42,430 nt of DNA from Prevotella sp. (GTDB lineage: Bacteria; Bacteroidota; Bacteroidia; Bacteroidales; Bacteroidaceae): the NCBI GenBank assembly GCA_017474925.1, contig JAFVGN010000024.1, positions 1 through 42,430 on the forward strand. The letters run 5' to 3'. Each line of letters begins with the position of its first letter. Positions within the stretch are counted from its first letter, which is position 1. Of this stretch, positions 40,219 through 42,430 are shown piece by piece. The position numbers and the translations under genes are program-made. The notes beneath the pieces are model-generated. The model had not been told where the DNA came from and made no database searches. It saw only the letters and a list, made by a program, of their open reading frames with translations.

Positions 40219-41496
40219 CTATAAGAAGAATCCCTCATAAGCCACACCGATGTTCACAGACGGCTCGTCGTTATAGGTGGACTTGAGAAATCGCTTGGAG
40301 TATTCGGCCTTGATGACTATCTGCGGAATGGGGTGATAGTTCATGCCAACGGCCATACGCTTCACGGCGGTGTAGTCGTAAGCCGTACCCTTGGTGTCGC
40401 TGGCATACGGATTATACGTCTCATAGCGTCCGAAAACATATAGTTTCTGGTTGTTCTGACGCATCTGCGGAATCTGTGAGAAGACATCGTAGCCAGCCTC
40501 AATGCCAACCGCGTATGCATTCTTTGACACGAAAGCCGAGTGCTTGTAAGGTGACTTCGAGTTCAGTCGGTTATACACATACTTTAACTGCTCTGCATCG
40601 CCCAGATAGCCATAGTCTGCCTGCCCACGAACAATCCAGTTATGGCCTTTATACGTAAAGTCGATAGCTCCAATAGCCACAACGCCCTTGTATTCCGCAT
40701 CTACACCATTGGCATTGCGCGGATAGCTGTTGCCGATACTGTGGCCATAGTATCCGCTGAGTCCGATGCGAAGACCAGGAACCGTGTAATTGTCCAGGCG
40801 CAGAGAGACACCGTATTTGTTGGCAACATCGAACTCCAGTGGTGACTTCGGACCTTTCTTAATCCAGCCGGTGTTGGTGAAGTTGTCGGCATTCAGTCCC
40901 GCCAACAGCTGCGCCTCATAGCGGAAGTCCTTGTAGCGCCCCCACAGCGATACACCTGTCTGGTGCCACGTGCAGGGCATGATGGTATTCTCGCCCTCAG
41001 GACGATAGACGGTGAAGAAACTTAGCGGTTCGTGGTGGGCGTTGGTCAGTCCTACGGGCACAACGACATGTCCAGCTCGGATGTTGAAAGCATGCGAGAA
41101 TGACTTCTGAATCCAGAATTGCTCCAACTCTACCTCACCGCCTTTCTCAGTTTCCTGTTCCCACTCGCCGCCTTCTTCGTCTTCCTTTTCGTAGGCGATG
41201 CCGTTTCCACCATGTTCAAACTCAACCTCGGTACCAAATGTCCAGCCTTTGCCGAAGTCGTAGCCTAAGTAGATAACGGCATGAGGAATGTCGAAGCGCC
41301 CGTGACTAGGGTCGTTTTTGTGTTCATCGGGCTGGCTATAGCGGCTCACGTGGTCACTGAAGAAGTTACGTGAAAATACTGCTTCGCCATAGCCTCCGAT
41401 GCTGAGGCGTGAACGATGGATGCTGTCTCCTTCGTTTCCGGCCCAGCAGCTTAAACAAACAAATGCTACTAATAATGTAAATCCAATTCTTTTCAT
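40219..41496 (-). CDS. Outer-membrane porin-like beta-barrel
   Basis: 425 residues from the ATG at 41496. Signal peptide (~1-20, LLVAFVCLSCWAGNEG). The remainder alternates amphipathic strands with aromatic girdles (IGGYGEAVFSRNFF; VIYLGYDFGKGWTFGTEVEFEHG; VFGRYETYNPYASD; MAVGMNYHPIPQIVIKAEYSKRF; NIGVAYEGFFL), the form of OprP/DUF-type porins. A Glu-rich loop (EKEDEEGGEWEQETEKGGEVELEQ, ~110-133) is the outstanding acidic segment and might attract cations. First gene of the operon porin, imelysin, di-haem protein, 196-residue protein. Confidence 0.87.
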   Translation of the reverse strand: MKRIGFTLLVAFVCLSCWAGNEGDSIHRSRLSIGGYGEAVFSRNFFSDHVSRYSQPDEHKNDPSHGRFDIPHAVIYLGYDFGKGWTFGTEVEFEHGGNGIAYEKEDEEGGEWEQETEKGGEVELEQFWIQKSFSHAFNIRAGHVVVPVGLTNAHHEPLSFFTVYRPEGENTIMPCTWHQTGVSLWGRYKDFRYEAQLLAGLNADNFTNTGWIKKGPKSPLEFDVANKYGVSLRLDNYTVPGLRIGLSGYYGHSIGNSYPRNANGVDAEYKGVVAIGAIDFTYKGHNWIVRGQADYGYLGDAEQLKYVYNRLNSKSPYKHSAFVSKNAYAVGIEAGYDVFSQIPQMRQNNQKLYVFGRYETYNPYASDTKGTAYDYTAVKRMAVGMNYHPIPQIVIKAEYSKRFLKSTYNDEPSVNIGVAYEGFFL

Positions 41497-41526
41497 CTTT
41501 CTTAAATGATGTTGTAAAACAGAGTG

Positions 41527-41534
41527 CAAAGATA
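41527..41534 (-). promoter_or_regulatory. -7 element of the porin-imelysin operon
   Basis: Minus strand TATCTTTG 30 bases before the ATG; ATTG (complement of 41555-41558) lies 20 bases upstream as the -33. No clear Fur box was found. Confidence 0.6.
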
Positions 41535-41583
41535 GAGAGTTTGATGAAATGTCACAATACCTAAAAATGATGAAATAATCCTT

Positions 41584-41604
41584 AAAATCCGAGGATAGGA
41601 TTTT
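41584..41604. promoter_or_regulatory. Small inverted repeat upstream of the porin operon
   Basis: AAAATCC and GGATTTT separated by seven bases, 50 bases upstream of the porin -7 element. The half-site also occurs in the operator candidate at 11439-11493. Confidence 0.35.
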
Positions 41605-41704
41605 CTTGTTACCTCGAATTATTCATTGATTATCACACTATTTATTATTTACGTGACACATGAATCAAGAAGACGGCGATAGTTCCGATATTTTTCGGTT
41701 AATG

Positions 41705-41736
41705 TTTGGCGGAAAATCGAAAAAGATGTATATTTG
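41705..41736 (+). promoter_or_regulatory. Promoter of the small lipoprotein, extended -33
   Basis: TTTG 41705-41708, 20 bases, TATATTTG 41729-41736. The -33 reads TTTGGCGG, as at 2516; 27 bases to the ATG. Confidence 0.75.
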
Positions 41737-41763
41737 CACCGTATTTTTTTAAAACATAAACAG

Positions 41764-42144
41764 ATGAAAGGTAAGAGATTGTTGATGATGCTGGCCGCCA
41801 TCTTTCTTTGCGGCTCAATGGTGACGCTGACTTCCTGCAGCAACGACGATGACGATAAGAAAACTGACGTCGGGCCTGGTCCGCTGGCTGAAAAGCTGAG
41901 CGGCGGGGCATGGTACAAGATTTATGAAGCATCGGGGATAGCCAAGGAGGAAGGACCCGGAGGCGTTAGTGAAACCTATCATTCAGTGATTGACATCTAT
42001 CACTTCCAGACAGACGGAACGGGCGATTTCCAACGCTGTTTCTTCAACGACGACAGCGTGGAGCCGGTGATAGTGCAGGGTATTCTGGGCTATGGTGTTT
42101 ATACCTACAGCTCTGTAGCTGATGGGACGGTCTTAGGTTGTTAA
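41764..42144 (+). CDS. Small lipoprotein, possibly truncated
   Basis: 126 residues from the ATG at 41764 (the in-frame ATG at 41734 lies inside the promoter region). Signal and lipobox LTSC (C~25), then SNDDDDKK and an acidic linker. The remaining ~95 residues (AWYKIYEASG...YHSVIDIYHFQTDGTGDFQRCFFNDDS...YGVYTYSSVADGTVLGC) look like one face of a lipocalin-like or DUF beta-barrel. The frame stops abruptly after ADGTVLGC, where related proteins usually continue with more strands, so truncation by a small indel is likely but unproven. Confidence 0.72.
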   Translation: MKGKRLLMMLAAIFLCGSMVTLTSCSNDDDDKKTDVGPGPLAEKLSGGAWYKIYEASGIAKEEGPGGVSETYHSVIDIYHFQTDGTGDFQRCFFNDDSVEPVIVQGILGYGVYTYSSVADGTVLGC

Positions 42145-42255
42145 GTTAATCTGTGAATTATTTGTTAATTTTAGGGGATAATATTTTAACTAAACATATT
42201 TACATATTTTAGTATATTGATTACTATTTTTCTTGTATAATTCGCTGGTTTTTAG

Positions 42256-42263
42256 TAACTTTG
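42256..42263 (+). promoter_or_regulatory. -7 element of the right-edge ORF
   Basis: TAACTTTG, 24 bases before the ATG, with CTTG 20 bases upstream. Confidence 0.5.
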
Positions 42264-42287
42264 TAGAGTTTATTATTCTATTCTGTT

Positions 42288-42430
42288 ATGGTAAAATCAG
42301 ACAAAAATGAAGAAATCAGAGCGCTCAAAAAGGCTTTGAATCAGGAAAAGAGAAAGAACAAGACTCTTGAGAAGAGATATAGCGAAGAGAAGCTGAAGAA
42401 CAAACTTCTGAAGTGCGATAGCAAAAAAAA
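42288..42430 (+). CDS. Start of a lysine-rich coiled-coil protein, cut by the window edge
   Basis: Open from ATG 42288 to the end, 47 codons visible: a charged, helical, Lys/Glu/Leu heptad-rich N-terminus (RALKKALNQEKRKNKTLEKR, KLKNKLLK). Such N-termini occur on Bacteroidales transposases and on other proteins. The window ends in a run of A. No product can be assigned. Confidence 0.5.
   Translation, partial: MVKSDKNEEIRALKKALNQEKRKNKTLEKRYSEEKLKNKLLKCDSKK

Noticed and set aside
41537-41640. Fur box upstream of the porin operon
   Set aside because: The AT-rich stretch has no convincing 19-bp inverted repeat of the Fur type; only the AAAATCC/GGATTTT pair stands out.
1-42430. tRNA or rRNA genes
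   Set aside because: I looked for cloverleaf features and the T-loop GGTTCGAnTCC in intergenic regions and saw none.

Overview
The window reads as a chromosomal segment of a Bacteroidales bacterium, most likely Prevotella or a close relative. Nearly every gene is preceded by the Bacteroidetes-type promoter (TTTG, 19-21 bases, then TAnnTTTG) rather than a sigma-70 promoter. Ribosome-binding sites are weak, and the protein families (HU-related protein with acidic tail, BT4734-type primase plus DUF3987, HTCS-like hybrid kinase, TrpB2, T9SS-style secreted protein) are typical of that group. I could not run searches, so names rest on motifs read by eye.

Layout. 1-2.0 kb: the 3' end of a secreted MBG/BspA-type surface protein and a small zinc-ribbon membrane protein. 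2.0-2.55 kb: a gene-free stretch with a terminator, two related palindromes, an orphan promoter and a 21-bp phased repeat array that leads into a macro-domain gene. 3.1-13.8 kb: housekeeping genes, namely a polyprenol-phosphate mannosyltransferase-like GT2, mfd, an Hsp20, an orphan TrpB2, a sensorless hybrid kinase/AraC regulator, a glutathione peroxidase-thioredoxin reductase operon and ribosomal protein L31 type B. 13.9-19.1 kb: an endonuclease/phosphatase-family lipoprotein candidate, then a four-gene operon (HisC/CobD-type PLP enzyme, LicC/PntC-type cytidylyltransferase, CDP-alcohol phosphotransferase, flippase-like membrane protein) that looks like a complete route for making and attaching an amino-alcohol phosphate head group to a lipid. 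19.1-30.2 kb: a DUF308 membrane protein, a histidine phosphatase, an RND tripartite efflux operon, and a divergent AraC regulator overlapping a GH2 beta-galactosidase.

30.2-36.5 kb is accessory: an HU-related protein, a second 21-bp phased array, a two-gene primase cassette (PriCT-2/DUF3987 and BT4734-type AEP), an unrecognised protein with an RteC-like C-terminal domain, and a REP-associated-type Y1 (HUH) transposase carrying a large extra C-terminal domain. 36.5-41.5 kb: a porin, imelysin, di-heme oxidoreductase and membrane-protein operon, probably for iron acquisition. The right edge holds a short lipoprotein and the start of a coiled-coil ORF.

The strongest unexplained signal is a regulatory module found twice, 28.5 kb apart. 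Each copy is an array of 21-bp units (CAATAA...TTATT half-sites, two helical turns apart) immediately upstream of a promoter with an extended -33 element (TTTGGyGGTTTCA). The two copies keep the same orientation to the promoter and the same promoter-proximal boundary. One drives the macro-domain gene, the other the HU-related gene beside the primase cassette. A second theme is short palindromic or tandem repeats written into proteins: the TolC signal peptide and two insertions in Mfd.
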